Below, piece after piece: positions 34,598-43,405 of a DNA stretch of 43,852 nucleotides. The notes below the pieces were generated by a model. The model ran no database searches. It saw only the letters and a list, made by a program, of their open reading frames with translations, and had not been told where the DNA came from. This DNA is from Lachnospiraceae bacterium. Lineage in GTDB: Bacteria > Bacillota > Clostridia > Lachnospirales > Lachnospiraceae. The stretch lies in NCBI GenBank assembly GCA_017625255.1, contig JAGALK010000010.1:1-43852 (forward strand). Direction: 5' to 3'. The translations under genes and the position numbers were made by a program. Each line of letters starts with the position of its first letter. Position 1 is the first letter of the stretch.

Positions 34598-36011
34598 GAA
34601 TCGGGAATTTGCAGTGATTACATATTGTTTTATCGGACTGTTTTTGTGTCTTATGGGATATTTTGTCTACTTTCAAATAGAAAAAAGTGAAGAATTTATC
34701 AACAACTCCTATAATTCCAGACAGGAAACCTTTGCGGAACAGATTATCCGTGGAGAAATCCACTCAGCAGACGGTGAAATTCTGGCAAAAACAGAAACAG
34801 ACAGCGAAGGCAATGAAACCCGCGTATATCCTTATGGCAATATGTTTTCACATATCGTAGGATATTCCACTAAACAATATGGACAGTCAGGCGTAGAATC
34901 ATGGGCAAACTTTAATTTATTACGGTCTAATGCTTTTTTTCTGGAAAAAACCGTGGATGATTTAACGAATCAAAAAAGTATTGGTGATAATGTAATAACC
35001 ACCTTAAACTATGACTTACAAAGCATTGCTTATCAGTCATTAGGCGAATACGATGGAGCGGTTATTGTGATGGAGCCTGCCACTGGAAAGATTTTAGCCT
35101 CTGTATCCAAGCCGGATTTTAATCCAAATACTGTAGAGGCGAATTGGGAAGCTATTGTAGCCGATAAAGAAGGCGAATCAGCCCTTTTAAATCGGGCTAC
35201 TCAGGGCTTATATCCACCGGGATCTACCTTTAAAATTATTACAGCCCTTGCCTATATACAACAAAACCCAACGGACTATACAGCGTATACTTATAGCTGC
35301 ACCGGCAGTATACAAAAAAACGAGAGTAAATTAAATTGTTTTAGCGGTGAAGTTCATGGAAATGTAAATTTGGAAACTTCTTTTTCAGAATCCTGCAATA
35401 CCTCTTTTGCAAACATAGGACTCAATATGAATTTAAAAGATTTTACCCAAACAGGAGAGGCACTCTTATTCAATCAGCCTTTACCCGTATCAAAGCTAGA
35501 AGTCTCAAAAAGCAGATTTTCATTAGATAAAAATGCTTCTATAAGTGAAATTATGGAAACTTCTATCGGACAGGGAAAAACCTTAGTTACCCCTTTGCAT
35601 ATGCTAATGATTACCAGTGCAATTGCAAATGATGGCCTGTTAATGGAACCCTATGTTATTGACCATACAGAAAATTACGAAGGTGCCGCAGTAAAAACCT
35701 ATGAACCGGTTTCCTACGGTGAACTTATGACCATAGAAGAAGCTCAGGTTTTACAATCCTATATGCAAAAAGTAGTAGAGGAAGGAACAGGTTCAAAGCT
35801 AAAAGGCATGAGCTATCAGGCAGCAGGAAAAACAGGTTCTGCAGAATACGGTACAAATAAAGGGGACAGCCATGCCTGGTTTGTGGGTTATGCACATAGA
35901 GATGACAAAGAAGATATTGCCATAGCTGTTATTGTAGAAGGTGCAGGTATCGGAAGTGCTCACGCAGTTCCCATTGCTAAAAGTATTTTTGACATGTATT
36001 ACAGATATTAG
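34536..36011 (+). CDS. Class B penicillin-binding protein (transpeptidase)
   Basis: A peptidoglycan cross-linking transpeptidase, partner of the SEDS polymerase encoded just before. The 491-aa protein is taken from the ATG at 34536 (AAGGA upstream) rather than an in-frame GTG at 34521. It has one N-terminal membrane helix (about 24-46), a dimerisation region, and the transpeptidase domain with catalytic STFK at 230-233, SCN at 286-288 and KTG at 432-434. It overlaps the FtsW-type gene by 62 bases. Length is short for PBP2 and resembles the FtsW-linked PBPs of clostridia and actinobacteria (PbpA-like). Confidence 0.94.
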   Translation: MKNKKPENKQESVQKPEKSVRNREFAVITYCFIGLFLCLMGYFVYFQIEKSEEFINNSYNSRQETFAEQIIRGEIHSADGEILAKTETDSEGNETRVYPYGNMFSHIVGYSTKQYGQSGVESWANFNLLRSNAFFLEKTVDDLTNQKSIGDNVITTLNYDLQSIAYQSLGEYDGAVIVMEPATGKILASVSKPDFNPNTVEANWEAIVADKEGESALLNRATQGLYPPGSTFKIITALAYIQQNPTDYTAYTYSCTGSIQKNESKLNCFSGEVHGNVNLETSFSESCNTSFANIGLNMNLKDFTQTGEALLFNQPLPVSKLEVSKSRFSLDKNASISEIMETSIGQGKTLVTPLHMLMITSAIANDGLLMEPYVIDHTENYEGAAVKTYEPVSYGELMTIEEAQVLQSYMQKVVEEGTGSKLKGMSYQAAGKTGSAEYGTNKGDSHAWFVGYAHRDDKEDIAIAVIVEGAGIGSAHAVPIAKSIFDMYYRY

Positions 36012-36089
36012 AAATACAGTTCTTGCATGTACACAAAAAAAGGGGTATACTTATTTTTAAGTTTAGTAACCACATCAGGAGGTATTGCA

Positions 36090-36542
36090 ATGATAGAAGC
36101 AACAAGCTGTGGTGGTGTGGTAATTTTTCGTGGTAAGATTCTGGTACTTTACAAGAATTACAAAAACAAATATGAGGGCTGGGTGCTCCCGAAAGGAACT
36201 GTCGAACCGGGAGAAGAATACAAAGAAACCGCCACAAGAGAAGTGTTGGAAGAAACAGGTGCGAAAGCATCCATTATTAAGTACATTGGAAAAAGTCAGT
36301 ATACCTTTACTGTTCCTGAGGATACAGTAGAAAAGGAAGTGCACTGGTATTTAATGATGGCAGACAGTTATTACAGCAAACCACAGCGTGAAGAGTTTTT
36401 TATGGATTCAGGATATTACAAATTTCATGAGGCATACCATCTGCTGAAATTCGCTAACGAAAAGCAGATTTTAGAAAAAGCCTACAATGAATATCTGGAT
36501 TTGAAAAAAAGTAATTTATGGGGAAGTCATAAGTACTTCTGA
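36090..36542 (+). CDS. Nudix hydrolase
   Basis: A hydrolase of nucleoside diphosphates linked to other moieties, or a mutT-like house-cleaning enzyme. The ATG at 36090 has AGGAGG 5 bases upstream; a 21-codon in-frame extension is less likely. The 150-aa protein contains a complete Nudix box (GTVEPGEEYKETATREVLEETGA in four pieces: GTVEPGEEY, KETATRE, VLEE and TGA, about 37-59), matching Gx5Ex7REUxEExGU. Substrate unknown. Confidence 0.92.
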   Translation: MIEATSCGGVVIFRGKILVLYKNYKNKYEGWVLPKGTVEPGEEYKETATREVLEETGAKASIIKYIGKSQYTFTVPEDTVEKEVHWYLMMADSYYSKPQREEFFMDSGYYKFHEAYHLLKFANEKQILEKAYNEYLDLKKSNLWGSHKYF

Positions 36543-36574
36543 CAGTAACAGGATGGGAGCAATGAGGATTTTGC

Positions 36575-36901
36575 ATGAAATGGCATAGAAAATTATATGC
36601 AGGGGAAAGTATTTCAAAACGGCAGACAAAAATCAAATGGAAGATTATGCATAATGCCGGACAGATTGGTGTATATGTACTTACACTAGCTGCAAATCCG
36701 GCGAATCTAATAGATATTATTCCCTCCTGGGAGCTGCTGCAAAAGCATTATCCCAAAAAAGATTTATATGTCATCGGACTTGCCGGCAATTATGAGGAAG
36801 CTCTCTTATTAGCAGGTCAGATTGTACAGGAAGTCTATGCTAAAACGGATGGTTTTGATATCAGAAGTTATATTCAGGAAAGAGGAAAGCAGACCACATG
36901 A
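36575..36901 (+). CDS. Conserved hypothetical protein (108 aa), probable Lachnospiraceae-specific family
   Basis: A 108-aa protein with no domain that I can name. GAGG lies 7 bases before the ATG. The N-terminus is basic (MKWHRKLYAGE) and the middle has LAANPANLIDIIPSWELLQKHY and YVIGLAGNYEEALLLAGQIV, written here in pieces of at most 20, which suggests an alpha/beta fold without membrane segments. I recall similar proteins in related gut clostridia at comparable positions. It overlaps the DUF2953 gene by four bases (ATGA), so it is part of one unit with it and with ytfJ. Confidence 0.8.
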   Translation: MKWHRKLYAGESISKRQTKIKWKIMHNAGQIGVYVLTLAANPANLIDIIPSWELLQKHYPKKDLYVIGLAGNYEEALLLAGQIVQEVYAKTDGFDIRSYIQERGKQTT

Positions 36902-37743
36902 ATGTTCTTTTGTTTATTTTAAAAATCATAGGCATTCTGCTTCTTATTCTTTTGACGATAATCCTTATTCTTTTGTTTCACCCGCTCTTTTATAAAGTAA
37001 CCGGAGAATGCGAAGAAGAAATTTCCATTCACGGACATATATGGTGGGTGTTTCGGATTCTTCGTCTGGAATTTCAGTTAGAAGAAAAAACATTTCACTA
37101 TTCTCTACGGATATTTGGGAAAAAAATATTTTCAGATAACACCCTAGAGGAGATTAACGAGGCAGAAGATATGGAAATAGATTCCCCAATAGAAGAGGAG
37201 TCTGCCAAAGCTTTTGCTAAAAATACACAAAATGCAGAATCTGATATTGAAAAATTTTCCCCCCAAAAAAATTCTGATAAAGAAACAGAAGCACCATCTG
37301 GCGAGAGTAGTGCAGAAAAATTTTCGTTTCATGAAAAAATATCAAAAATTACCGGTTTTAAGCATACAATTACAAAAATAAAAGCAGAATATAAGGATGA
37401 AAAGAACCGATTAGCATTTTCACATATCTGGCAGGAAATCATTTATCTTTTAAAGCATATTAAGCCAAAATATATCCATATGGATATGATATTTTCTGCC
37501 GGTGATCCGGCGATAACCGGGCAGATAACAGGTATACTCAGTATTCTTCCTTTTATGTACAAAAAGGATGTACATGTGTATCCTGATTTTATGGCAGAAA
37601 AAGTCTATATCCGTGGATGCTTTGCATGTAAAGGACATATAAGACTATGGCATATATGTGTCGCAGCTCTGCGGATAATACGAGATAAAAATATCAAAAG
37701 ACTGATACACAGAATAAGAAACCAGGAGGTTACACATGAGTGA
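36898..37743 (+). CDS. DUF2953 membrane-anchored protein
   Basis: A 281-aa protein with an N-terminal hydrophobic segment (about 3-26) and a central region rich in Glu, Ser and Lys (about 85-150) that varies in this family. The C-terminal part (about 165-281) with IHMDMIFSAGDPAITGQITG matches DUF2953. The gene is next to ytfJ here, as ytfI is in Bacillus subtilis, where both belong to the sporulation/germination gene set. No catalytic motif is visible. Its last 8 bases overlap ytfJ. Confidence 0.85.
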   Translation: MNVLLFILKIIGILLLILLTIILILLFHPLFYKVTGECEEEISIHGHIWWVFRILRLEFQLEEKTFHYSLRIFGKKIFSDNTLEEINEAEDMEIDSPIEEESAKAFAKNTQNAESDIEKFSPQKNSDKETEAPSGESSAEKFSFHEKISKITGFKHTITKIKAEYKDEKNRLAFSHIWQEIIYLLKHIKPKYIHMDMIFSAGDPAITGQITGILSILPFMYKKDVHVYPDFMAEKVYIRGCFACKGHIRLWHICVAALRIIRDKNIKRLIHRIRNQEVTHE

Positions 37744-38158
37744 TACAAATTTTAATGCAACCGTAGAATCTCTATTTAAAGGAATGGATAGTTTCATTAC
37801 CACAAAAACCGTTGTAGGTGATGCTATTCATATCGGAGATACCATTATACTTCCATTAGTAGATGTATCCTTTGGTGTCGCTGCAGGTGTGTTTTCCGGC
37901 GACAAAAAGAATAATGGCGGTGGTGGTATGGGTGGTAAAATCATGCCAAGTGCTGTTTTGGTTATTTCTAATGGAACAACAAAGCTTGTAAATGTAAAAA
38001 ATCAGGATGGTATTACAAAAATTTTAGATATGGTTCCTGATTTTGTAAATAAGTTTGCTAATAAAAAAGAAAAAACAGATGATATGGATCCCCAAGCAAA
38101 AGAAAAAGCAGCCGAAGAAATGGAAAGTATCCTTTCCGAATCGGTGAAAGAACAATAA
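37736..38158 (+). CDS. ytfJ: GerW/YtfJ-type sporulation protein
   Basis: A 140-aa protein. AGGAGG precedes the ATG. The YtfJ/GerW core (about 1-95) with IHIGDTIILPLVDVSFGVAAG, written in pieces, contains an abnormally Gly-rich loop (NNGGGGMGGK, about 58-67) and the SAVLVISNGTTKLVNV stretch. The C-terminal third is Lys/Glu rich. GerW is needed for germination in Bacillus and homologues occur in sporulating Firmicutes. This supports a spore-forming ancestor, though presence alone does not prove sporulation. Confidence 0.92.
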   Translation: MSDTNFNATVESLFKGMDSFITTKTVVGDAIHIGDTIILPLVDVSFGVAAGVFSGDKKNNGGGGMGGKIMPSAVLVISNGTTKLVNVKNQDGITKILDMVPDFVNKFANKKEKTDDMDPQAKEKAAEEMESILSESVKEQ

Positions 38159-38179
38159 ATAGTAAAAAAATACAGGATA

Positions 38180-38210
38180 GTGCATATAGTAAAATATATG
38201 CACTTTTTTT
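38180..38210 (+). terminator. Rho-independent terminator after ytfJ
   Basis: GTGCATATA pairs perfectly with TATATGCAC, loop GTAAAA, followed by TTTTTTT. Confidence 0.88.
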
Positions 38211-38239
38211 ACTGTTTTTATTGAAAAGGAGTTGGGGAT

Positions 38240-38383
38240 GTGAAAAGAGTCATCGGATATACATTGTTTTGTATCGGACTGGGAATGCTGATTATGTGGA
38301 TTCTTCCCGGTGATTTTCTGGGATTTCTATGTATATGTATTTGTATGCTGTTAGGCTATTATTTATTTTGCTGTGGCTGTTAG
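38240..38383 (+). CDS. Small membrane protein (47 aa) ending in a cysteine cluster
   Basis: A short gene starting with GTG at 38240, 8 bases after AAAGGAG. Its product is MKRVIGYTLFCIGLGMLIM-WILPGDFLGFLCICICMLLGYYLFCCGC by segments: two hydrophobic helices (about 6-21 and 26-43), a positive start and a CCGC end. Seven cysteines in 47 residues. It follows a terminator with no clear promoter in between. It is compact and well framed by RBS and stop (TAG). I recall comparable small CCGC-ending proteins in Lachnospiraceae, though I have no name for them. Function unknown. Confidence 0.72.
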   Translation: MKRVIGYTLFCIGLGMLIMWILPGDFLGFLCICICMLLGYYLFCCGC

Positions 38384-38395
38384 AAGAAGTAAAAC

Positions 38396-38425
38396 GAAAA
38401 AAAGAACTGCCATCTGACAGTTCTT
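38396..38425 (-). terminator. Rho-independent terminator of rpmB
   Basis: AAGAACTG pairs with CAGTTCTT (8-base loop); on the minus strand a T-run follows. It lies 15 bases past the rpmB stop and between it and the end of the 47-aa gene. Confidence 0.8.
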
Positions 38426-38439
38426 CAAGTTCGTAATTC

Positions 38440-38625
38440 TTATGCTCTTTCAACTTTACCGCTTCTTAAGCAAGAAGTACATACATACAACTTCTTAGGA
38501 GTTCCGTTTACTTTACATTTTACAGATTTAATGTTAGATTTCCACATTCTGTTAGTTTTTCTATTAGAATGGCTCACATTGTTACCGAAATGAGCGCCTT
38601 TTCCGCAAACTGCACACTTTGCCAT
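38440..38625 (-). CDS. rpmB: 50S ribosomal protein L28
   Basis: A small large-subunit protein, 61 aa. The ATG at 38625 has AGGAGG upstream, so the three-codon longer reading is rejected. It has the zinc-binding CxxC pairs (C4-x2-C7 near the start, CTSC near 49-52), the HSNRKTNR core and a basic C-terminus. This is the zinc form common in Firmicutes. It is divergent from the Asp23 gene, as in Bacillus. Confidence 0.96.
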   Translation of the reverse strand: MAKCAVCGKGAHFGNNVSHSNRKTNRMWKSNIKSVKCKVNGTPKKLYVCTSCLRSGKVERA

Positions 38626-38685
38626 GAATTGCACCTCCTTGCATTTACTAAGCTCTGCATATATTGCATGCTCACAACATGTGTT

Positions 38686-38714
38686 ATTTTAACAGATAGT
38701 AATGCATAATGCAA
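38686..38714 (-). promoter_or_regulatory. Promoter of rpmB
   Basis: Minus strand -35 TTGCAT (38709-38714), 17-bp spacer, -10 TAAAAT (38686-38691), about 60 bases before the start. Confidence 0.6.
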
Positions 38715-38818
38715 GGAATTTTTTTCTTTTTTTTGAAAAATGTATAAAATATATTCTATTTCCGTCATATTTCATAGAAAAAAACCTTGTAAATTACATA
38801 ATTCTGTATGTTTAAAAT

Positions 38819-38857
38819 TTGATTTTTCTTGAAAAACTAGGTATAATGTATTATATT
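38819..38857 (+). promoter_or_regulatory. Two staggered promoters for the Asp23-YloV-recG operon
   Basis: TTGATT (38819-38824), 17-bp spacer, TATAAT (38842-38847), and TTGAAA (38829-38834), 17-bp spacer, TATATT (38852-38857). They are 10 bp apart and cannot be used at the same time. Confidence 0.6.
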
Positions 38858-38905
38858 CTAGCGTCAGTGTGACATTTGACTGATTAAAAATATGGAGGTC
38901 AAAGT

Positions 38906-39265
38906 ATGAAAGGACAAATGGAAACGAATCTGGGTACAATTATCATTGATAATGAAGTAATCGCAACCTACGCCGGCTCTGTAGCTGTTGGCTGCTTTGG
39001 AATTGTTGGTATGGCTGCGGTCAATATGAAGGATGGTCTTGTAAAATTGTTAAAAAAAGACTATCTAACCCATGGTATAAATGTAACCATAAATGATGAA
39101 AATAAAATTATCATTGATTTTCATGTCATTGTTTCCTATGGAGTAAGTATCCATACGGTTTCAGACAATCTGATTGATACGGTGAGATATAGAGTGGAAG
39201 AGTTTACCGGAATGAAAATTGAAAAGATTAACATTTATGTCGAAGGCGTAAGAGTTATCGATTAA
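38906..39265 (+). CDS. Asp23/Gls24 family protein
   Basis: A 119-aa protein of the alkaline-shock/envelope-stress family, related to B. subtilis YloU. It begins MKGQMETNLGTIIIDNEVIATY, in pieces, and has the core GCFGIVGMAAVN and VIVSYGVSIHTVSDNLIDTV (about 73-92). GGAGG precedes the ATG. It sits directly before a YloV/FakA-like gene and divergent from rpmB, the order conserved across Firmicutes. Molecular function is unclear. Confidence 0.92.
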   Translation: MKGQMETNLGTIIIDNEVIATYAGSVAVGCFGIVGMAAVNMKDGLVKLLKKDYLTHGINVTINDENKIIIDFHVIVSYGVSIHTVSDNLIDTVRYRVEEFTGMKIEKINIYVEGVRVID

Positions 39266-39278
39266 GGAGGATTTAAAA

Positions 39279-40964
39279 GTGGAAATCAATTCGATAAATG
39301 CTGCACTATTTGCAAAAATGTTTTTAGCCGGAGCAGCGAATCTTGAAGCAAAAAAAGAATGGATTAACGAATTAAATGTTTTCCCTGTGCCGGATGGAGA
39401 TACAGGTACAAATATGTCTATGACAATTATGTCAGCAGCAAAAGAAGTGAGTGCGTTGGAAAATCCAGATATGAAGTCTTTAGCGAAAGCCATTTCTTCA
39501 GGCTCTCTTCGCGGAGCAAGAGGTAACTCGGGTGTTATTTTATCCCAGCTTTTCCGTGGATTCACTAAGGTCATAGCAAATTATGATGTTATTACAGTTG
39601 AAGTTATGGCAAAAGCCTTAGAAAAGGCTGTAGAAACTGCTTATAAGGCTGTTATGAAGCCAAAGGAGGGTACAATTCTTACCGTTGCCAAAGGCGCAGC
39701 CCAGAAAGGACTTGAGCTTGCTGACACCACTACGGATTTGTTAGAGTTTTCTGAAGCTGTAATCAAAGAAGCTGATCATGTACTAAGCAAAACCCCGGAT
39801 ATGCTCCCTGTATTAAAACAGGCAGGCGTAGTAGATTCCGGTGGACAGGGACTTGTGGAGGTTTTAAAAGGTGCTCTTGCCGCTTTACAAGGCAAGGAAA
39901 TAAACTTCAACTTAGAAGCAGCACCAACAGCTTCTCCTGCCGTTACAGCCGATTCTTATATCGATGCACAGGCAAATCAGGAAATTAAATTTGCTTACTG
40001 TACACAGTTTTTGATTATGTTAGATAAGCCATTTAGCTCCAAAAAAGAACAGGAGTTTAAAGCTTATCTCGAAGAAATTGGTGATTCTATCGTAGTTGTT
40101 GCTGATGATGAGATCGTAAAGGTACATGTACATACCAACGATCCAGGTCTGGCAATGCAAAAGGGATTATCCTACGGTGGTTTGACAACAATTATCATTG
40201 AAAATATGAAATTAGAACGGGATGAAAAGATTTCTGCCATGAAAGAAAAAGAAATGCAAGGCAGTGCGTCGGCTTCTGTTGATAATACTCCTGTAGAACC
40301 GGAAAAAGATATGGGATTTGTAGCCGTATCTATTGGTGATGGATTAAACGAAATTCTTCGTGGACTTGGTGTAGATTATATCATCGAAGGCGGTCAGACC
40401 ATGAATCCAAGTACGGATGATGTGCTGCAGGCAATAGAAAAAGTCAATGCCAAAAATATTTTCATTCTACCAAACAATAAAAATATTGTATTAGCTGCAA
40501 ATCAAGCAGCATCTCTTTGTGAGGACAAAAATATTATTGTAATTCCTACAAAAACCATTCCGCAAGGCATTACGGCGTTGATTAATTACATTCCTGATCA
40601 GACCCCGGAAGAAAATGAAGCTCGTATGACAGAGGAAATTTCTCTTGTCAAAACCGGTCAGGTAACCTATGCTGTCCGAGATACAGAAATCGATGGCAAA
40701 GAAATCCATCAGGATGACTACATGGGAATTGGTGATAAAACCATTCTTTCTGTAGGAACGGATAAAAAAGCTGTTACGATGGAAATGATTGATGCGATGA
40801 TTGATGAAGAGTCTGCACTTGTCAGCATATATTACGGCGAAGATGCTACCGAAGAAGAAGCTATGGAATTTTCGGATATGATTGCAGACAAATATCCTGA
40901 TGTTGAAGTAGAAGTAAATGCAGGTGGTCAGCCAATTTATTATTATGTCGTATCCGTTGAGTAG
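39279..40964 (+). CDS. DAK2 domain/DegV-type kinase (YloV/FakA-like)
   Basis: A 561-aa protein. The N-terminal DhaL-type (Dak2) ATP-binding domain (about 10-200) has FPVPDGDTGTNMSMT (about 32-46), SLRGARGNSGVILSQLFRGF (about 72-91) and DSGGQGLVEVL. The middle and C-terminal FakA-like domains cover about 230-561. FakA is the kinase that, with FakB fatty-acid-binding proteins, makes acyl-phosphate from exogenous fatty acids. No fakB is nearby. The start is GTG at 39279 after AAGGAGG. The gene lies between Asp23 and recG as in Bacillus (yloU-yloV). Confidence 0.93.
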   Translation: MEINSINAALFAKMFLAGAANLEAKKEWINELNVFPVPDGDTGTNMSMTIMSAAKEVSALENPDMKSLAKAISSGSLRGARGNSGVILSQLFRGFTKVIANYDVITVEVMAKALEKAVETAYKAVMKPKEGTILTVAKGAAQKGLELADTTTDLLEFSEAVIKEADHVLSKTPDMLPVLKQAGVVDSGGQGLVEVLKGALAALQGKEINFNLEAAPTASPAVTADSYIDAQANQEIKFAYCTQFLIMLDKPFSSKKEQEFKAYLEEIGDSIVVVADDEIVKVHVHTNDPGLAMQKGLSYGGLTTIIIENMKLERDEKISAMKEKEMQGSASASVDNTPVEPEKDMGFVAVSIGDGLNEILRGLGVDYIIEGGQTMNPSTDDVLQAIEKVNAKNIFILPNNKNIVLAANQAASLCEDKNIIVIPTKTIPQGITALINYIPDQTPEENEARMTEEISLVKTGQVTYAVRDTEIDGKEIHQDDYMGIGDKTILSVGTDKKAVTMEMIDAMIDEESALVSIYYGEDATEEEAMEFSDMIADKYPDVEVEVNAGGQPIYYYVVSVE

Positions 40965-40972
40965 GAGTTTGT

Positions 40973-43021
40973 ATGAAATTAGAAGCACCGATTACCGAAA
41001 TTAAAGGAATCGGCAGCAAAACTGAAAAACTGATGAATCGTATAGGAGTATATACCGTAGGGGATATACTCCTTCATTATCCCAGAGATTATGTAAAATT
41101 TAAAGAACCGATAAAGCCATCAGAAATTCAGTCCGAGGGTACTTATGCGATTTTAGGCAAAGTATTGTCCGTGCCGATTTTAAAACGAACCAACCGAATG
41201 GAAATTGTGCAGACCAAAGCCGGTGATTATACCGGCAGTATTGATTTGGTCTGGTTTCGTATGCCATATATCGGAAGTCAGTTAAAACCGGGCGAAACCT
41301 ACATATTTTATGGAAAAGTAAAATCTAAAGGCAGACAATATGGTATGGAGCAGCCGGAAATCTATACGCTCGAACAGTATCAGGCGAAAATGCAGACACT
41401 ACAGCCCGTATATGGTAAAACTGAGGGACTAAGCAATGCAATGATTACGAAAACCATCCGACAGGTTTTAGAAGATTTATCTTTAACCTATGAATATCTG
41501 CCGGAAAGCATCCGCAAAAAAGAAAGCTTATGCGAATATAATTTTGCAATAAAGCAGATTCATTTTCCGGAAAATATGGAAAATCTGATTATTGCGAGAC
41601 AACGATTGGTTTTTGACGAATTTTTCCTATTTATATTGCAAATGCAGCTGCAAAAAGAGAAAAAGACCTTATTTCCTAATGATTTTCCAATAAAAAATGA
41701 AACGGTCATTCCATATATTCTATCTCATTTACCTTATAGTCTTACCAAAGCACAAAAGAAATGTTTTGATGAAATAGTTGCTGATATGAAAAAGGGTGTT
41801 GCCATGCAAAGATTGGTACAAGGAGATGTAGGCTCAGGAAAAACCATTGTTGCCTTCTTATGTATGGCTTTAATGGGAGAAAACGGACATCAATCCGCGT
41901 TAATGGCACCAACAGAGGTCTTAGCCAGACAGCACTATGAAACCTTTACAAAAATGTGCAATGACTTTGAATTAAAGCGCAAGGTAATCCTTTTGACAGG
42001 TTCTTTGACTGCAAAACAAAAACGCAGCGCTTATGAAGATATGCAGTTATATCCAGATGCTATGATTATCGGTACACAAGCACTGATACAGGAAAAAGCC
42101 CTCTATAATAATCTTGGATTAGTCATAACCGATGAACAGCATCGTTTCGGTGTCCGCCAGCGAGAAACCTTTGCTGAAAAAGGCTTACACCCACATATTT
42201 TAGTTATGAGCGCAACCCCGATACCAAGAACTTTAGCAATTATTATCTATGGAGATATGGATATATCTGTAATTGATGAAATCCCGGCAAAACGATTACC
42301 AAATAAAAATTGTGTAGTAGGCACTTCTTATCGAAAAACAGCCTATGATTTCATTCGAAAGGAAATTAACGCTGGTCATCAGGCTTATGTTATCTGTCCT
42401 CTTGTGGAAGAAAGCGAAGAATTAGAAGCTGAAAATGTGATAGATTATGCCCAAAAGCTAGAAGATTATTATCATGGTGATATCCGTATCGGCTGTTTAA
42501 ACGGTAAAATGAAATCAACAGAAAAAAATAGCATTATGGAAGCCTTTGCAGCACATGATATTGATTTATTAGTATCCACCACAGTAGTAGAAGTAGGCGT
42601 AAATGTGCCAAATGCTACCGTAATGATGATTGAAAACGCGGAAAGATTCGGACTTGCTCAATTACACCAGCTTCGCGGCCGCGTTGGACGAGGCGAGGCG
42701 CAGTCTTATTGTATTATGATAGATAATGCGCAAAGTAAGGAATCTAAGAAAAGGTTAGAGATTCTTAATAAGTCTAACGATGGATTTTTTATCGCAGGAG
42801 AGGATTTAAAGCTTCGAGGTCCTGGAGATTTTTTTGGTATTCGTCAAAGTGGTGATTTAGCTTTTCAGATTGCAGATATCTATCAGGATGCGAATGTGCT
42901 AAAGCAGGCAGCAGAGGATGTGAAAGAATTGTTGGCAGAAGATGGACTTTTGGAAAAAGAAGAAAATCAAAAGCTGGCGGTGTTGGTGGAACGGAGTATG
43001 ACGGAGCAGATGAATTTGTAA
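40973..43021 (+). CDS. recG: ATP-dependent DNA helicase RecG
   Basis: Branch-migrating helicase of recombination and replication-fork repair. The 682-aa protein has the N-terminal wedge domain (about 1-200), then the superfamily 2 helicase domains. Walker A is GDVGSGKT (about 285), the DEAH-type box reads DEQH (about 384), with TPIPRTLA, VVEVGVNVPNATVMMIE and QLHQLRGRVGRG in later motifs. It is the normal length. It begins 8 bases after the YloV-like gene and ends directly before the palindrome-rich region. Confidence 0.97.
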   Translation: MKLEAPITEIKGIGSKTEKLMNRIGVYTVGDILLHYPRDYVKFKEPIKPSEIQSEGTYAILGKVLSVPILKRTNRMEIVQTKAGDYTGSIDLVWFRMPYIGSQLKPGETYIFYGKVKSKGRQYGMEQPEIYTLEQYQAKMQTLQPVYGKTEGLSNAMITKTIRQVLEDLSLTYEYLPESIRKKESLCEYNFAIKQIHFPENMENLIIARQRLVFDEFFLFILQMQLQKEKKTLFPNDFPIKNETVIPYILSHLPYSLTKAQKKCFDEIVADMKKGVAMQRLVQGDVGSGKTIVAFLCMALMGENGHQSALMAPTEVLARQHYETFTKMCNDFELKRKVILLTGSLTAKQKRSAYEDMQLYPDAMIIGTQALIQEKALYNNLGLVITDEQHRFGVRQRETFAEKGLHPHILVMSATPIPRTLAIIIYGDMDISVIDEIPAKRLPNKNCVVGTSYRKTAYDFIRKEINAGHQAYVICPLVEESEELEAENVIDYAQKLEDYYHGDIRIGCLNGKMKSTEKNSIMEAFAAHDIDLLVSTTVVEVGVNVPNATVMMIENAERFGLAQLHQLRGRVGRGEAQSYCIMIDNAQSKESKKRLEILNKSNDGFFIAGEDLKLRGPGDFFGIRQSGDLAFQIADIYQDANVLKQAAEDVKELLAEDGLLEKEENQKLAVLVERSMTEQMNL

Positions 43022-43074
43022 AATTCCGGTTTTTGGGGATAAATGGTATTCCGATAGTGTTTGGATAGACGGAC

Positions 43075-43405
43075 GACATAACACTTTTTGTGTGGTGGAA
43101 TGTATCATTTTTTTCTATGTAGTGGCGGCATATAGGGTAGGTATAGGTGTGTTCAGATTCCGTTGTACGGGTGTAAGATTTGCTAAATATTCTTATGACA
43201 GATATTGGTGACGGACGCGTCGGCTCAAACCGCCTTCCATGGCGGTTTCGCCTAAAATTGCCATCCGTGGCAATTTTCCGCTGGTATTCTTTAGAATATT
43301 AAGCAAATCTAACACCCTCCCAAAGTCATCTGTCCACACCTATACCTACCCTATATGCAATCTACATTGTGGGAATGATACATGGGAGGTTGTGGGTGTT
43401 ATGTC
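43075..43405. repeat. Palindrome 1: imperfect inverted repeat of about 330 bp with inner hairpins
   Basis: Nested inverted pairs centred near 43245: 43076-43085 with 43396-43405, 43100-43109 with 43374-43383, a perfect 23-bp pair at 43129-43151 with 43335-43357 (extending inward through CAGAT/ATCTG), and 43169-43192 with 43293-43317 (two mismatches). The centre has two independent hairpins, AAACCGCC/GGCGGTTT (43227-43248) and a perfect 10-bp AAAATTGCCA/TGGCAATTTT (43254-43277, loop TCCG). No gene is supported. This part begins about 55 bases after the recG stop and could terminate recG transcription. Confidence 0.88.
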
